A DNA stretch of 64,000 nt from Polynucleobacter sp. Its GTDB lineage: Bacteria > Pseudomonadota > Gammaproteobacteria > Burkholderiales > Burkholderiaceae. Positions 34,957-44,438 of the stretch are shown piece by piece. Location of the stretch: the NCBI RefSeq assembly GCF_030693775.1, contig NZ_JAUXZY010000004.1, positions 248,001-312,000 on the forward strand, in the 5' to 3' direction. The notes under the pieces were generated by a model that searched no databases, had not been told where the DNA came from, and saw only the letters and a program-made list of their open reading frames with translations. Positions within the stretch are counted from its first letter, which is position 1. Each line of letters begins with the position of its first letter. Made by a program: the position numbers and the translations under genes.

Positions 34957-36126
34957 ATGAAAATTCACGAGTATCAGGGTAAGGCGCTGCTGCGCCAATT
35001 TAACGTGCCAGTTCCGAACGGCATTCCGGCGCATAGCGTGGAAGAAGCAATGGATGCGGCCGCAAAACTGGGTGGTCCAGTGTGGGTGGTCAAGGCGCAA
35101 ATTCATGCAGGTGGTCGCGGCAAGGGCGGCGGCGTGAAATTAGCCAAGAGCATGGATGAGGTTAAAAAATACGCCAGCGAAATTATGGGCATGCAGCTCA
35201 AAACCCATCAAACTGGACCCGAAGGACAAAAAGTCCGCCGGCTCCTGATTGAAGATGGCGCTGACATTAAGAAAGAGTATTACTTCAGTATCGTTACTGA
35301 TCGTGGATCACAGAAAAACGTCATCATGGCCTCCAGCGAGGGCGGCATGGACATCGAGGAAGTGGCAGAGCACTCCCCTGAAAAAATCATTAAGGTATTT
35401 GTGGATCCCTTGGTCGGCTTAACCGACGCACAGTGCGACACTATTTCCAAGGGCATCGGCGTGCCTGAGGGTTCAGTCGCGAAGGCGCGTGATGTGTTCA
35501 AGAACTTATACAAAACATATTGGGAAACCGATGCGTCTTTAGTCGAAATCAATCCACTGATTTTGGAAGGCAATGGCAACATCAAGGCTTTGGATGCTAA
35601 GTTCAACTTTGATCCCAATGCCCTGTTCCGTCATCCCGAGATCGTGGCGTATCGCGATGAGGATGAAGAAGATCCTGCTGAAATCGAAGCGTCGAAATTT
35701 GACTTGGCCTACATCTCACTCGACGGCAATATCGGCTGTCTCGTAAACGGTGCTGGACTTGCCATGGCCACCATGGATACGATTAAGTTGTTTGGCGGAC
35801 AGCCAGCTAACTTCCTCGACGTCGGTGGCGGCGCTACCGCAGAAAAAGTAACGGAAGCATTTAAGATCATGCTCAAAAATAAGAGCGTGGAAGCCATCTT
35901 GGTCAACATCTTCGGCGGCATTATGCGCTGCGATGTGATCGCTACTGGTGTGGTGACTGCCTGTAAGGCAGTGAATTTATCTGTGCCGCTGGTGGTGCGC
36001 ATGAAGGGTACGAACGAAGATTTAGGCAAAAAGATTTTGGCTGAATCCGGCTTACCGATCATCAGTGCCGACTCCATGGCAGAAGCAGCAACCAAAGTGG
36101 TTGCGGCGGCTAAAAAACAGAAATAA
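34957..36126 (+). CDS. sucC: Succinyl-CoA synthetase beta subunit
   Basis: A 389-residue ATP-grasp subunit of succinate--CoA ligase (ADP-forming), the substrate-level phosphorylation step of the TCA cycle. Starts [15 protein letters not shown], has the nucleotide-binding [18 protein letters not shown], the metal/phosphate region [18 protein letters not shown] and the CoA-ligase domain [11 protein letters not shown]. sucD begins 14 bases after it. Preceded by a GGAG ribosome-binding site. Confidence 0.97.
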   Translation: MKIHEYQGKALLRQFNVPVPNGIPAHSVEEAMDAAAKLGGPVWVVKAQIHAGGRGKGGGVKLAKSMDEVKKYASEIMGMQLKTHQTGPEGQKVRRLLIEDGADIKKEYYFSIVTDRGSQKNVIMASSEGGMDIEEVAEHSPEKIIKVFVDPLVGLTDAQCDTISKGIGVPEGSVAKARDVFKNLYKTYWETDASLVEINPLILEGNGNIKALDAKFNFDPNALFRHPEIVAYRDEDEEDPAEIEASKFDLAYISLDGNIGCLVNGAGLAMATMDTIKLFGGQPANFLDVGGGATAEKVTEAFKIMLKNKSVEAILVNIFGGIMRCDVIATGVVTACKAVNLSVPLVVRMKGTNEDLGKKILAESGLPIISADSMAEAATKVVAAAKKQK

Positions 36127-36140
36127 TCAAGGAAATCACC

Positions 36141-37034
36141 ATGTCAATTTTGATTAATAAAAATACAAAAGTAATTACGCAGGGCATTACCGGTAAGACC
36201 GGACAGTTTCATACTGAGAAATGCCAAGAGTACGCAAACGGAAAAAATTGTTTCGTAGCGGGCGTTAATCCTAAAAAAGCAGGCGAGTCCATTTTTAACA
36301 TTCCTATTTATGGAACAGTAAAAGAAGCTGCCCAGCAAACTGGTGCAACCACATCGGTTATTTATGTGCCTCCTCCTGGTGCTGCAGCTGCAATTTGGGA
36401 AGCCGTTGAAGCCGACTTGGATTTTGTGATTTGTATTACCGAAGGCATTCCTGTGCGCGATATGCTGGAAGTGCGCAACAAGATGGCACAAAAAGAAGCC
36501 AAGGGCGGCAAGAAAACTTTACTGCTCGGCCCTAATTGCCCTGGCATCATCACTCCTGATGAAATCAAGATCGGCATCATGCCAGGTCACATTCATAAAA
36601 AAGGCCGCATTGGTGTGGTCAGCCGTTCCGGCACCTTGACCTACGAAGCTGTTGGTCAATTAACCGCGATTGGTTTGGGCCAGTCAACTGCAGTCGGTAT
36701 TGGCGGCGATCCAATCAATGGTCTAAAGCACATCGACATCATGCGCATGTTCAACGACGATCCTGAAACCGATGCGGTGATCATGATTGGCGAGATCGGC
36801 GGACCAGACGAGGCAGAAGCAGCCCTCTGGTGCAAAGACAATATGAAAAAACCCATCGTCGGCTTTATTGCTGGCGTAACAGCCCCTCCTGGAAAACGCA
36901 TGGGCCATGCGGGTGCGTTGATTTCCGGCGGTGCGGATACAGCAGATGCCAAATTGGCAGTAATGGAAGAGTGCGGCTTTAAGGTCACGCGCAATCCATC
37001 GGAGATGGCTAATCTGTTAAAGGCAATGATTTAG
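36141..37034 (+). CDS. sucD: Succinyl-CoA synthetase alpha subunit
   Basis: A 297-residue CoA-binding subunit. [17 protein letters not shown] is the CoA-binding start, [10 protein letters not shown] is the middle motif, and the phosphorylated catalytic His is H256 in [18 protein letters not shown]. It pairs with SucC as an alpha-beta heterodimer or tetramer. The two genes form an operon, with terC 61 bases further down. Confidence 0.97.
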   Translation: MSILINKNTKVITQGITGKTGQFHTEKCQEYANGKNCFVAGVNPKKAGESIFNIPIYGTVKEAAQQTGATTSVIYVPPPGAAAAIWEAVEADLDFVICITEGIPVRDMLEVRNKMAQKEAKGGKKTLLLGPNCPGIITPDEIKIGIMPGHIHKKGRIGVVSRSGTLTYEAVGQLTAIGLGQSTAVGIGGDPINGLKHIDIMRMFNDDPETDAVIMIGEIGGPDEAEAALWCKDNMKKPIVGFIAGVTAPPGKRMGHAGALISGGADTADAKLAVMEECGFKVTRNPSEMANLLKAMI

Positions 37035-37095
37035 TTTTAGGCAGTTGTTTTACCCGTAGTAGTTGTTCAACACACAATAATTATTAGAGGATGAC

Positions 37096-37797
37096 ATGGA
37101 ATTTCTTGCAATGTTAGATTGGTCTGTCGTATTGCAGATCATTTTGATTGATATTTTGCTGGGCGGCGACAATGCGGTGATCATTGCATTGGCCTGCCGT
37201 AACTTACACCCCAACCAACGTCGCGCTGGTATTTTATGGGGCACAGCCGGTGCGATTGGTTTGCGTATTGTCCTAACGATATTTGCAGTGACGCTCTTGC
37301 AAATTCCGTATCTGAAGGTGGTGGGCGCTTTACTGCTGCTGTGGATTGGTTACAAGTTATTGGCAGATGCCGGCGGTCACGACGAAAATGACTTAGAGGC
37401 ACCAGATAAGTTATTTGCAGCGGTAAAAACCATCATCGTTGCTGACTTAGTCATGAGTCTTGATAACGTCTTGGCGATTGCAGGTGCCGCTGGGCAGGTA
37501 GACGACCAGGCGCATCAATTTGGCTACATCGTCTTTGGCTTAATCGTTTCGGTACCTATCATTATTGCTGGTAGCCGCCTCGTGTTATTCCTGATCGATC
37601 GTTTCCCTATCATTGTGACAGCGGGCGCTGGATTGCTCGGCTGGATTGCCGGTGGAATGCTGTTGACGGACCCAGGCATGATCAAGCACTTCGGCGAGGG
37701 TATTCAGGAATACGGCTTAATTTCCGGCATTATTGGCGCGCTGGGCGTCATGATTGTTGGCGAGCTTGCGAAGCGTAGAGGCAAAAAGGCCCATTAA
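37096..37797 (+). CDS. TerC family membrane protein
   Basis: A 233-residue inner-membrane protein with seven hydrophobic segments of the TerC/YjbE family. The paired acidic motifs LGGDNAVIIALACRNL and MSLDNVLAIAGAAG, one in each half, are diagnostic and probably bind a metal ion; members export Mn2+ or give tellurite resistance. It follows sucCD in the same direction; whether it shares their transcript is not clear. Confidence 0.9.
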   Translation: MEFLAMLDWSVVLQIILIDILLGGDNAVIIALACRNLHPNQRRAGILWGTAGAIGLRIVLTIFAVTLLQIPYLKVVGALLLLWIGYKLLADAGGHDENDLEAPDKLFAAVKTIIVADLVMSLDNVLAIAGAAGQVDDQAHQFGYIVFGLIVSVPIIIAGSRLVLFLIDRFPIIVTAGAGLLGWIAGGMLLTDPGMIKHFGEGIQEYGLISGIIGALGVMIVGELAKRRGKKAH

Positions 37798-37846
37798 GAA
37801 GCAGTAAAGTCGTACACTAAAATCAGAGCAATCTGATTTGGTCAGT

Positions 37847-37907
37847 CCCCTAGTCAGTGGGCTCTTTGTTAGATCATCGAGTTCCATTCACTAGGGGATT
37901 TTTATTG
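37847..37907 (+). promoter_or_regulatory. Long hairpin between terC and pilin, covering the pilin RBS
   Basis: CCCCTAGT (37847-37854) pairs with ACTAGGGG (37890-37897), extended inwards by AGTGG/CCATT after a single mismatch, and is followed by ATTTTTATT. It can end terC transcription, but the right arm also holds AGGGG, the only plausible ribosome-binding site of the pilin gene at 37910. Confidence 0.65.
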
Positions 37908-37909
37908 AT

Positions 37910-38422
37910 ATGACACTACACAACGAGAACACTATCAGCAATACAGAAAAAAATGGCTTCACCCTGATCGAGGTCATGGTCGTTGTTGCCATCATTGGGA
38001 TTTTGGTTGCCGTCGCAGTTCCGCAGTACCAAGATTACATTGCGCGTAGTCGAGTGATTGAGGGCATGAATTTGTCTTCCAGCGCTAAGCTCGCCGTAAC
38101 GGAAGCATTTGCTAGTCGGGGCGTAGCACCGATGAATGAGGCAACCCAAGGGGCTTTTAGTTTTGCGCCAACCCGCAGTGTCAAAGACATTGAGATTTTG
38201 CAGTCCGGCGCAATTGCGATTGATTTTCAGGGAACGGTTGCGCAAGAAGGTAGCAATAGCTTGGTTCTGATTCCAACCAATTATCCGGATGCTGTCATGC
38301 CGGCACCACTCGATCTATCGAAACCAGAAGGCGCAACGTGGTCAGGGGGTTGGTCATGCCGCTCGGCGATGAGTAATCTACCTCAGCCCTTATTGCCATC
38401 CGAATGCCGTACTTCGAAGTAA
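37910..38422 (+). CDS. Type IV pilin-like protein (class III signal)
   Basis: A 170-residue prepilin. Short leader of 16 residues ends ...TEKNG, then the processed start [31 protein letters not shown] with conserved Glu at +5 and the N-terminal hydrophobic helix. Cys residues near positions 149 and 166 could form the D-region disulfide (WSCRSAM...PSECR), typical of type IVa pilins. It stands alone; assembly genes would be elsewhere. Whether it is the major pilin or a minor/competence pilin cannot be decided. Confidence 0.9.
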   Translation: MTLHNENTISNTEKNGFTLIEVMVVVAIIGILVAVAVPQYQDYIARSRVIEGMNLSSSAKLAVTEAFASRGVAPMNEATQGAFSFAPTRSVKDIEILQSGAIAIDFQGTVAQEGSNSLVLIPTNYPDAVMPAPLDLSKPEGATWSGGWSCRSAMSNLPQPLLPSECRTSK

Positions 38423-38509
38423 TTTAGTTTGGACTGGCGGCTTATCCCCAAAAAGGATGGGTCGTCACTTACCAATACTCACCATATTCAGAATACTCAC
38501 AATCCTTAA

Positions 38510-38710
38510 TTACTTGCGGCGCTTCTTCCAGGAATAATCGATTCCGTCGGGGCACTTTCCATCTGTAACCCCAGTAGCTCCAAATACACCCACTACCTCT
38601 TTGCCATCAAACTGAATGGTGACAAACTCACCCAATTCTTTGGCAAATGCCATGGCTTCGTCTAATGACTGGAATTCGTGTGTATCGAGATTGTGTTTAA
38701 CAACAACCAA
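38510..38710 (-). CDS. Small conserved-looking protein of unknown function
   Basis: A 66-residue frame following moaC (38 bases) on the same strand: MVVVKHNLDTHEFQSLDEAMAFAKELGEF continues into a beta-rich segment FVTIQFDGKEVVGVFG and ends with a basic KKRRK tail. The alpha-beta pattern and the position after moaC favour a real gene. No family recognised; one Cys only. Confidence 0.6.
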   Translation of the reverse strand: MVVVKHNLDTHEFQSLDEAMAFAKELGEFVTIQFDGKEVVGVFGATGVTDGKCPDGIDYSWKKRRK

Positions 38711-38748
38711 TGCAGACCTTTGTTGAAGTTAGCGACTTTATGAAAAGA

Positions 38749-39228
38749 CTACTTCGCCGCTACCCAAGTGCCGCTCTTGCCGCCACTCTTCTCCAAGAGC
38801 TTCACATCACCCATCACCATGCCACGGTCAACTGCTTTGCACATGTCATAGATTGTGAGGAGGGCGACTTGGACAGCGGTGAGGGCTTCCATTTCAACGC
38901 CGGTAGGGCCAGTCGTTTCCGCCTGGACTTGGCAGCGAATACTATGACTTGCTCGGTCTAGCTCAAATTGCAGGCTGACGTGGCTGAGGGCCAGTGGATG
39001 GCACAAGGGAATCAAGTCGGAGGTCTTCTTGGACGCCTGAATCCCGGCGATCCGGGCGATGCCTAAAACATCCCCCTTTTTGTGGTTACCTGCCTCCACC
39101 AAGTCAAAGGTGGCTGGCAACATCGAAATGCTGCCTGTAGCAATGGCTATCCGGTGGGTATTGGGCTTATCGCCAACATTGACCATGTGGGCCTGGCCTG
39201 AGGAATCAAAATGAGTCAGTGGGTTCAT
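38749..39228 (-). CDS. moaC: Cyclic pyranopterin monophosphate synthase MoaC
   Basis: A 159-residue enzyme forming cyclic pyranopterin monophosphate from the MoaA product in molybdenum-cofactor biosynthesis. Diagnostic segments: [69 protein letters not shown] and [14 protein letters not shown]. Divergent from the M48 protease gene at 39285. No other mo genes are in the window. Confidence 0.97.
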   Translation of the reverse strand: MNPLTHFDSSGQAHMVNVGDKPNTHRIAIATGSISMLPATFDLVEAGNHKKGDVLGIARIAGIQASKKTSDLIPLCHPLALSHVSLQFELDRASHSIRCQVQAETTGPTGVEMEALTAVQVALLTIYDMCKAVDRGMVMGDVKLLEKSGGKSGTWVAAK

Positions 39229-39284
39229 GAAATAGGTTTTACCATAGAGGGATGGGGATCGTAAAACCAGCTTATATTAAGTGG

Positions 39285-40979
39285 ATGCAAAAACCGGTGC
39301 TATTGGGCATTGGGCGGAAATGCTTGGCCCTGCAATTGATTTTTGCCATGGGCTTTGCGGGTGCCCAAACACCCCTACCCAAAGCGCCGGCCTCCGAGGT
39401 GGTGGTTGAAGGCAATTCCGCGGCACTGCAAAATCTGGGGCGTGCGGTTCAGTCGCAAGAGGCGCAGTCTCCATTTCTGCCGAATAAAAATGCACTACGT
39501 ACGCAGCCTAATTTAGTCCTGCCCGATATGGGCGATCCGGGTGGTGATGCTTTAAGTCCGGTAGATGAGCGCCGGATTGGTGAACGCATCATGCGGGAAA
39601 TTCGTGCTGATCCGGATTACTCCAATGATTTGCCAATCTATGATTTTCTAAATCAAATGGATCGCCGCTTACTGCAGGCAGCAAAGCGCTTGCAGTTGGG
39701 CGGGGCTAATGCCTTAGGTAGTGCCCAATATAACTTTGAAGTCTTTGCAGTCAAAGAGCCGAGCATTAATGCGTTTGCTTTGCCTGGTGGCTTTATTGGA
39801 TTTCATACGGGGCTTTTGGTTGCTGCGGAAACGGAGTCCGAGGTTGCTTCAGTCATGGGCCATGAAATCGGCCACGTATTGCAGCGGCATATTGCACGTT
39901 CGATGGACAAGCAGGCCATGAATACCATGATTGCCATCGCGGGCATGGTGTTGGGCGCTTTAGCGGCCTCCAGTAACCCATCCGCAGCGGTGGGTTTAAT
40001 GCGTGGTGGGCAGGCTCTATCGGTTCAGAATCAATTGGCCTACTCACGCGATGCGGAGCGGGAAGCGGATCGCATTGGCTTTTTGATTTTGGAGGGCAGT
40101 GGTTATGACGTCAACGGCATGCCTGCTTTCTTTCAGCGCTTACAAAAAGCCAGCAGCATCATGGATAGTGGCGTGCCGGCTTACGTTCGAACACACCCCC
40201 TCACCATTGATCGTATTGCTGACATGCAAGATCGGGTACGCATGGTTAATGCGAAGACCGTTCCCAGTTCATTGGAGTTTTATTTAATCAAAGCGCGTGC
40301 TCGCCTCGATCAACAAAAAGGCTCCAGTGGCTTGTTTGATGCCCGCAATATTTTTGAGAGTTTCAGTAAGCAAGCTTCTCCCATCAAACAGATGGAGGGA
40401 TTCTATGGACTTGCTTTGGTTGCGCAGCGCCAAGGTAAGGTGGATATTGCTGAAGGCTATTTGCAAAAAACCCGGCAGCTGATGCAGGCCGCAGCAGCCC
40501 CAGGCTCACCTTTAATGCGCCAAAGTGTATCGCTGGATACCACCGCATCTGAATTGGCTTTAGCTAAAGGTAAGTCGCAAGAGGCACTTCAAATTGCACA
40601 CGCGACATTGCGCGCCTACCCAGAATCATTTGCCGCAGCAGTAGCCATGATTCAGGCGGAGCTCAAGCTGGGCAAAACGGATGAGGCTATTACCTGGCTG
40701 AGAGGCCGGACCAAACAACAGCCCAACGAAACCATTTGGTGGACATTGTTAGCAGATGCATATAACCAGAGTAATAACGTAGCCTTACGGCATTACGCCA
40801 TGGGGGAAAAATTTGCACTCACCGGTGCTTGGCCTTCTGCAATTGAGCAGCTGCGGATTGCACGGGCGGCTGGCGGCAACAACTATTACCAGGGCTCAAC
40901 GATTGATGCGCGCCTTCGGGAGTTTCAGAAAATGTATCTAGAAGAGCAGCGCGAGGACGCTAAAAGCAGAGGCGGTTAA
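39285..40979 (+). CDS. M48 family metalloprotease (BepA/YfgC-like) with TPR
   Basis: A 564-residue exported protease. ATG at 39285 gives a signal-peptide start (MQKPVLLGIGRKCLALQLIFAMGFAGAQ region); ATG at 39252 would add 11 residues. The M48 motif H193-EIGHVLQRH and the downstream zinc ligand in SRDAEREADRIGF are complete, and the C-terminal half consists of TPR-like repeats. BepA-type enzymes act on misfolded outer-membrane proteins such as LptD in the periplasm. Divergent from moaC, convergent with the DUF2946 gene. Confidence 0.9.
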   Translation: MQKPVLLGIGRKCLALQLIFAMGFAGAQTPLPKAPASEVVVEGNSAALQNLGRAVQSQEAQSPFLPNKNALRTQPNLVLPDMGDPGGDALSPVDERRIGERIMREIRADPDYSNDLPIYDFLNQMDRRLLQAAKRLQLGGANALGSAQYNFEVFAVKEPSINAFALPGGFIGFHTGLLVAAETESEVASVMGHEIGHVLQRHIARSMDKQAMNTMIAIAGMVLGALAASSNPSAAVGLMRGGQALSVQNQLAYSRDAEREADRIGFLILEGSGYDVNGMPAFFQRLQKASSIMDSGVPAYVRTHPLTIDRIADMQDRVRMVNAKTVPSSLEFYLIKARARLDQQKGSSGLFDARNIFESFSKQASPIKQMEGFYGLALVAQRQGKVDIAEGYLQKTRQLMQAAAAPGSPLMRQSVSLDTTASELALAKGKSQEALQIAHATLRAYPESFAAAVAMIQAELKLGKTDEAITWLRGRTKQQPNETIWWTLLADAYNQSNNVALRHYAMGEKFALTGAWPSAIEQLRIARAAGGNNYYQGSTIDARLREFQKMYLEEQREDAKSRGG

Positions 40980-40994
40980 GTCCACATCAAGTGC

Positions 40995-41618
40995 TTATGG
41001 CTGAGGGCGAGCTTGAAACTGAAAGCGACTTTCCACTTCAGCAGTGGTAATGGGTTCCAGTGTTAAATCATGGCCATGCCATCGCCAGATTCCCTCCAGT
41101 GCGCATGCGGTGTTGCCAAGCGAGGTTAGTCCCGAGAACAGTTCGATGTCATGGTCATGCAACAACGCAATGCTGAGGCGTTCTATTTCATTGAATTTAT
41201 TTGACACATTCCCAGTACAAATGGTTTGGGTGAGCCTTCCCTCAATCAAAATATGACCCGCCTCATCCAGGAAGGCCGCAGTGGGTGCGAGTAGGCTTTC
41301 ACATTGCGTCTGAAATTGCCAAGGATGTTCTGTATTGCCGGTGGGCATCATGCGCACTATCCAGGGCGTTGCATCAAGATTAACGTAGACGCGCTGCGGC
41401 CCATTCTGAAAAAAATACCGCCCCTGGGCATCGCTGGCGTAATTGCGGGCAATAAAGGCATTGAGTGCTGCATGCTTAATCACGTCACCTGGCAGGCCAT
41501 GGGCTTGAGCGTAGTCGTCGCGCATGCGCCAAGCGCCGCGCCGATCAAGCGCAAGCCAGCCAAAACAGTGCGGCACACTGGGCCATTTAATTAAAGACTG
41601 TGTGACGCCTTCATCCAT
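40995..41618 (-). CDS. DUF2946 family protein
   Basis: A 207-residue cytosolic protein. ATG at 41618 gives MDEGVTQSLIKWPSVPHCFGWLALDRRGAWRMRD, the usual start of this betaproteobacterial family; NGPQRVYVNLDATPWIVRM is also typical. A larger frame with an upstream start would overlap the SnoaL gene and is not used. It begins 5 bases after the SnoaL-like gene. Function unknown. Confidence 0.8.
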   Translation of the reverse strand: MDEGVTQSLIKWPSVPHCFGWLALDRRGAWRMRDDYAQAHGLPGDVIKHAALNAFIARNYASDAQGRYFFQNGPQRVYVNLDATPWIVRMMPTGNTEHPWQFQTQCESLLAPTAAFLDEAGHILIEGRLTQTICTGNVSNKFNEIERLSIALLHDHDIELFSGLTSLGNTACALEGIWRWHGHDLTLEPITTAEVESRFQFQARPQP

Positions 41619-41623
41619 TGTGT

Positions 41624-42058
41624 TTAATGCAGGCCGTGCTGGGTGATGGGCGCGCTTGAGCTGACATCGGCGGAATGGCTGGCATGCAAGTGGGCGATAC
41701 GCCACCCTTGGCTGTCTTGCAACACAACCAAGGTGATATTTAAAAAGAAAGCTGACTCCACTTGATCTGCGCGTAAATGGACTGCTTCCGTCGTGTCATA
41801 GATTGCGGTGCCTAAGCTGGAATGCGAGATGCAGGCAATCGGCTCTAGAAATAGGGCTTGATTGGCGAGCAAGCGCTCTAGCCCACCCCGAATCTCTGCA
41901 TGACCACTCAAGCGTTGGCCTTCAGGCAGTACGCAGGTAATCGAGTCATCGTCTAGCCACAATGCTAGGGCGGCGGTAACGTCGCGCCGCTTGAGCGCCT
42001 CTCGCCAGGCATCGACTACTTCATCGGCATTATGAAAGAGTCTGGCAAGGTTTGGCAT
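41624..42058 (-). CDS. SnoaL/NTF2-like protein
   Basis: A 144-residue single-domain protein with the NTF2-like alpha+beta cone (DDSITCVLPEGQRLSGHAEIRGGLERLL, then alternating strands). Such proteins include ketosteroid isomerases and small-molecule hydrolases, but many have unknown roles. It lies 45 bases after waaF and 5 bases before the DUF2946 gene on the same strand. Confidence 0.82.
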   Translation of the reverse strand: MPNLARLFHNADEVVDAWREALKRRDVTAALALWLDDDSITCVLPEGQRLSGHAEIRGGLERLLANQALFLEPIACISHSSLGTAIYDTTEAVHLRADQVESAFFLNITLVVLQDSQGWRIAHLHASHSADVSSSAPITQHGLH

Positions 42059-42103
42059 GACTAAATTCCTTTGCGATTAAGAAGTAAAGCAGTGCGATCG
42101 GGC

Positions 42104-43120
42104 TTACTGAAGTGCAGCAAAGACGCGTTCAGGACTAATCTGATTGAGGCAGTTTAAATGACCAAGCGGGCACTTGCGTTGATGGCAAGGGCTACACGGC
42201 AAATGCAATGAGATGACAGTGGCTTTTGCAGAATTGGGTGGGGTATGGTTCGGATCGCTAGAGCCAAATATTGCTACCTGCAGAACATGCAGTGCTGCAG
42301 CAATGTGCATCAAACCGGAATCATTACTCACCACCTTACTGCACAGACCAATGATGGCGATGGCCTCATCCAGCGATGTGGTTCCGCACCAGTTGAACAT
42401 GCGGCCCTGAGAAGCTGCCGAAGTAACAATGGCATCACCGATTGCACGGTCCGATGGGCTACCTAATAAAACGACCGAAGCGTTGGGGTTTGCTTTCAAG
42501 ATGGATTGCGCCAGCGCTGCAAAATGGGCGGCAGGCCAGCGTTTACTGGGACCGTATTCTGCGCCGGGGCAGAGCACAACGAGTGAATCCGTTTGAATGC
42601 CGGCCGCCTGCAGTCGAGTACGCACTGACTCAAGTGCAGATGCCCTTGGCATTAAGTGCGGCACAGGAACGGTTGCATTGCGATTGCTTGATGATTCGCA
42701 CAAGCTGGCGTAATGCTCCACCATGGGAATGCGCTGCGTTTTGGGCGAATTGGCTTTGGTCTCGGTTAGCAAGAAACGGCGCAGTTCACCTTGATAGCCA
42801 ACGCGTTCAGGAATGTTAGCCAGCCAAGGAATGAGGGCGGACTTCAGGCTGTTTGGTAGAACATAGCATCTCGCGTAGTTACGCTTTTTAATCTGAGCGG
42901 CAAGTGCGCGCCGCATGCCCCACTGCAATTGGCCATGCCGAAGATCGGCTTCAATTAATTCACTGGCTTCGCTGCAGGCTCGGTAAACCGGCGCCACCCA
43001 AGGCGTTACTAAGACATCAATTGCTGCATGGGGATAGGAGTTTTTGATTGCCGCTAACAGGGGCTGTGACATTACGGCATCGCCAATCCAGTTTGGAGCG
43101 ATGACAAGAATGCGATGCAT
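42104..43120 (-). CDS. waaF: LPS heptosyltransferase II WaaF
   Basis: A 338-residue GT9 enzyme adding the second heptose to the LPS inner core from ADP-heptose. MHRILVIAPNWIGDAVMSQPLL at the start, the donor-binding VVLCPGAEYGPSKRWPAAHFAAL and the SNDSGLMHIAAALH motif with GSSDPNHTPP are diagnostic. Part of the ilvE-zf-CHCC-waaF group on the minus strand. Confidence 0.95.
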   Translation of the reverse strand: MHRILVIAPNWIGDAVMSQPLLAAIKNSYPHAAIDVLVTPWVAPVYRACSEASELIEADLRHGQLQWGMRRALAAQIKKRNYARCYVLPNSLKSALIPWLANIPERVGYQGELRRFLLTETKANSPKTQRIPMVEHYASLCESSSNRNATVPVPHLMPRASALESVRTRLQAAGIQTDSLVVLCPGAEYGPSKRWPAAHFAALAQSILKANPNASVVLLGSPSDRAIGDAIVTSAASQGRMFNWCGTTSLDEAIAIIGLCSKVVSNDSGLMHIAAALHVLQVAIFGSSDPNHTPPNSAKATVISLHLPCSPCHQRKCPLGHLNCLNQISPERVFAALQ

Positions 43121-43163
43121 TTGCAGATCCCCGCCTCGGTTGATGGATGCGGGGATGGGGTGA

Positions 43164-43367
43164 TTAATGACCGTGGGGTTCCGTGCCAGGAATCAAGTGG
43201 TACTCGGTGCCGCAGTACGGACACTTTGCTTGGCCGGTGTGGGTGATGTCTAGAAAAACACGGGGGTGTAAATTCCAGCTGGGCGTATCGCTTGTTGGGC
43301 AATGCAAAGGCAAATCAGCGCCATTCACCATGACGGGTGCTTGCGCTGCAGTGTGTGCTTGACTCAT
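43164..43367 (-). CDS. zf-CHCC zinc-finger protein
   Basis: A 67-residue protein with one His and three cysteine zinc ligands (LHCPTSD, ...KCPYCGTEY). ATG at 43365-43367 is preceded by AAAGGA and is chosen over a longer frame from 43412. The family is related to NDUFS6 of mitochondrial complex I; in bacteria it is usual between ilvE and waaF in this group. Role unclear. Confidence 0.88.
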   Translation of the reverse strand: MSQAHTAAQAPVMVNGADLPLHCPTSDTPSWNLHPRVFLDITHTGQAKCPYCGTEYHLIPGTEPHGH

Positions 43368-43390
43368 GACGGATCCTTTCGTGCGCTGTC

Positions 43391-44314
43391 TTACTTGACT
43401 GGGGTGAGCCAATCACTGTAACGATCATTCTTACCGTAGACCGTATCAAAAAACACATCTTGAATTTGCTTGGTGATGGGACCTTTTTTGCCATCGCCAA
43501 TCATGCGGTCATCGAGTTCGCGAATCGGCGTTACTTCCGCTGCAGTGCCCGTGAAGAAGGCTTCATCCGCGGTATAGACTTCGTCGCGGGTTAGGCGCTT
43601 TTCACGAACTTCAAATCCCAAGTCTTTGGCAATTTGAATAATCGAGTCACGGGTAATACCATCCAGGCACGATGCTAAATCTGGGGTGTAGACAATACCG
43701 TTGCGCACCATGAAGAGATTTTCACCAGAACCTTCGGATACATAGCCTTCGGTATCGAGGAGTAAGGCTTCGTCGTAGCCGTTGGCAGTGACTTCTTGGT
43801 TGGCCAGAATCGAATTAATGTAATAGCCTGATGCTTTTGCGCGCACCAAGGATGAGTTAACAAAGTGCCGCGTGAATGACGATGTCTTAACCCGAATGCC
43901 TTTGTTCAGGCCATCTTCACCCAAGTAGGCGCCCCAGAGCCAAGCCGCAATCACGGTATGAATCGAGTTGCCTTTGGGGGAGATGCCTAGCTTTTCTGAG
44001 CCAATGTAAATTAGGGGGCGGATGTAGCACGACTCCAATTGGTTGGCATTGACAACATCAATGATCGCTTGGCGGATTTGTGCTTCGGTATAGGGCAGCG
44101 TGATTTGGAAAATTTTGGTGCCATTGAATAAGCGCTTGACGTGCTCATTCAGACGAAAGATCCCAGTGCCTTTGGGTGTCTTGTACGCCCGAATGCCCTC
44201 AAATACACCCATGCCGTAATGCAAGCTATGCGTGAGCACATGGGTTGTTGCTTCGCGCCATGGAATGAGTTTTCCATCGGACCAAATAAAACCATCGCGG
44301 TCGGACATCGACAT
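43391..44314 (-). CDS. ilvE: Branched-chain amino acid aminotransferase
   Basis: A 307-residue fold-type IV PLP enzyme for Leu/Ile/Val. Family segments: IPWREATTHVLTHSLHYGMGVFEGIRAY, IRPLIYIGSEKLGIS, the Schiff-base Lys in LVRAKASGYYINS and YVSEGSGENLFMV. It faces azlCD, a branched-chain amino acid exporter, across a 124-base gap, which fits a shared control of the pool. Confidence 0.96.
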   Translation of the reverse strand: MSMSDRDGFIWSDGKLIPWREATTHVLTHSLHYGMGVFEGIRAYKTPKGTGIFRLNEHVKRLFNGTKIFQITLPYTEAQIRQAIIDVVNANQLESCYIRPLIYIGSEKLGISPKGNSIHTVIAAWLWGAYLGEDGLNKGIRVKTSSFTRHFVNSSLVRAKASGYYINSILANQEVTANGYDEALLLDTEGYVSEGSGENLFMVRNGIVYTPDLASCLDGITRDSIIQIAKDLGFEVREKRLTRDEVYTADEAFFTGTAAEVTPIRELDDRMIGDGKKGPITKQIQDVFFDTVYGKNDRYSDWLTPVK

Positions 44315-44438
44315 GTTTTCTACCTTTTGCGTTGAATTAATCGGAGCCCTTTGTCCTGCAATCGACTTGCAAAACCAAGCTGCCTAACATGGGCTTTATT
44401 GTAGAGCAGGCGGCAGTGCTTCCTATAATGGGGTTCCA

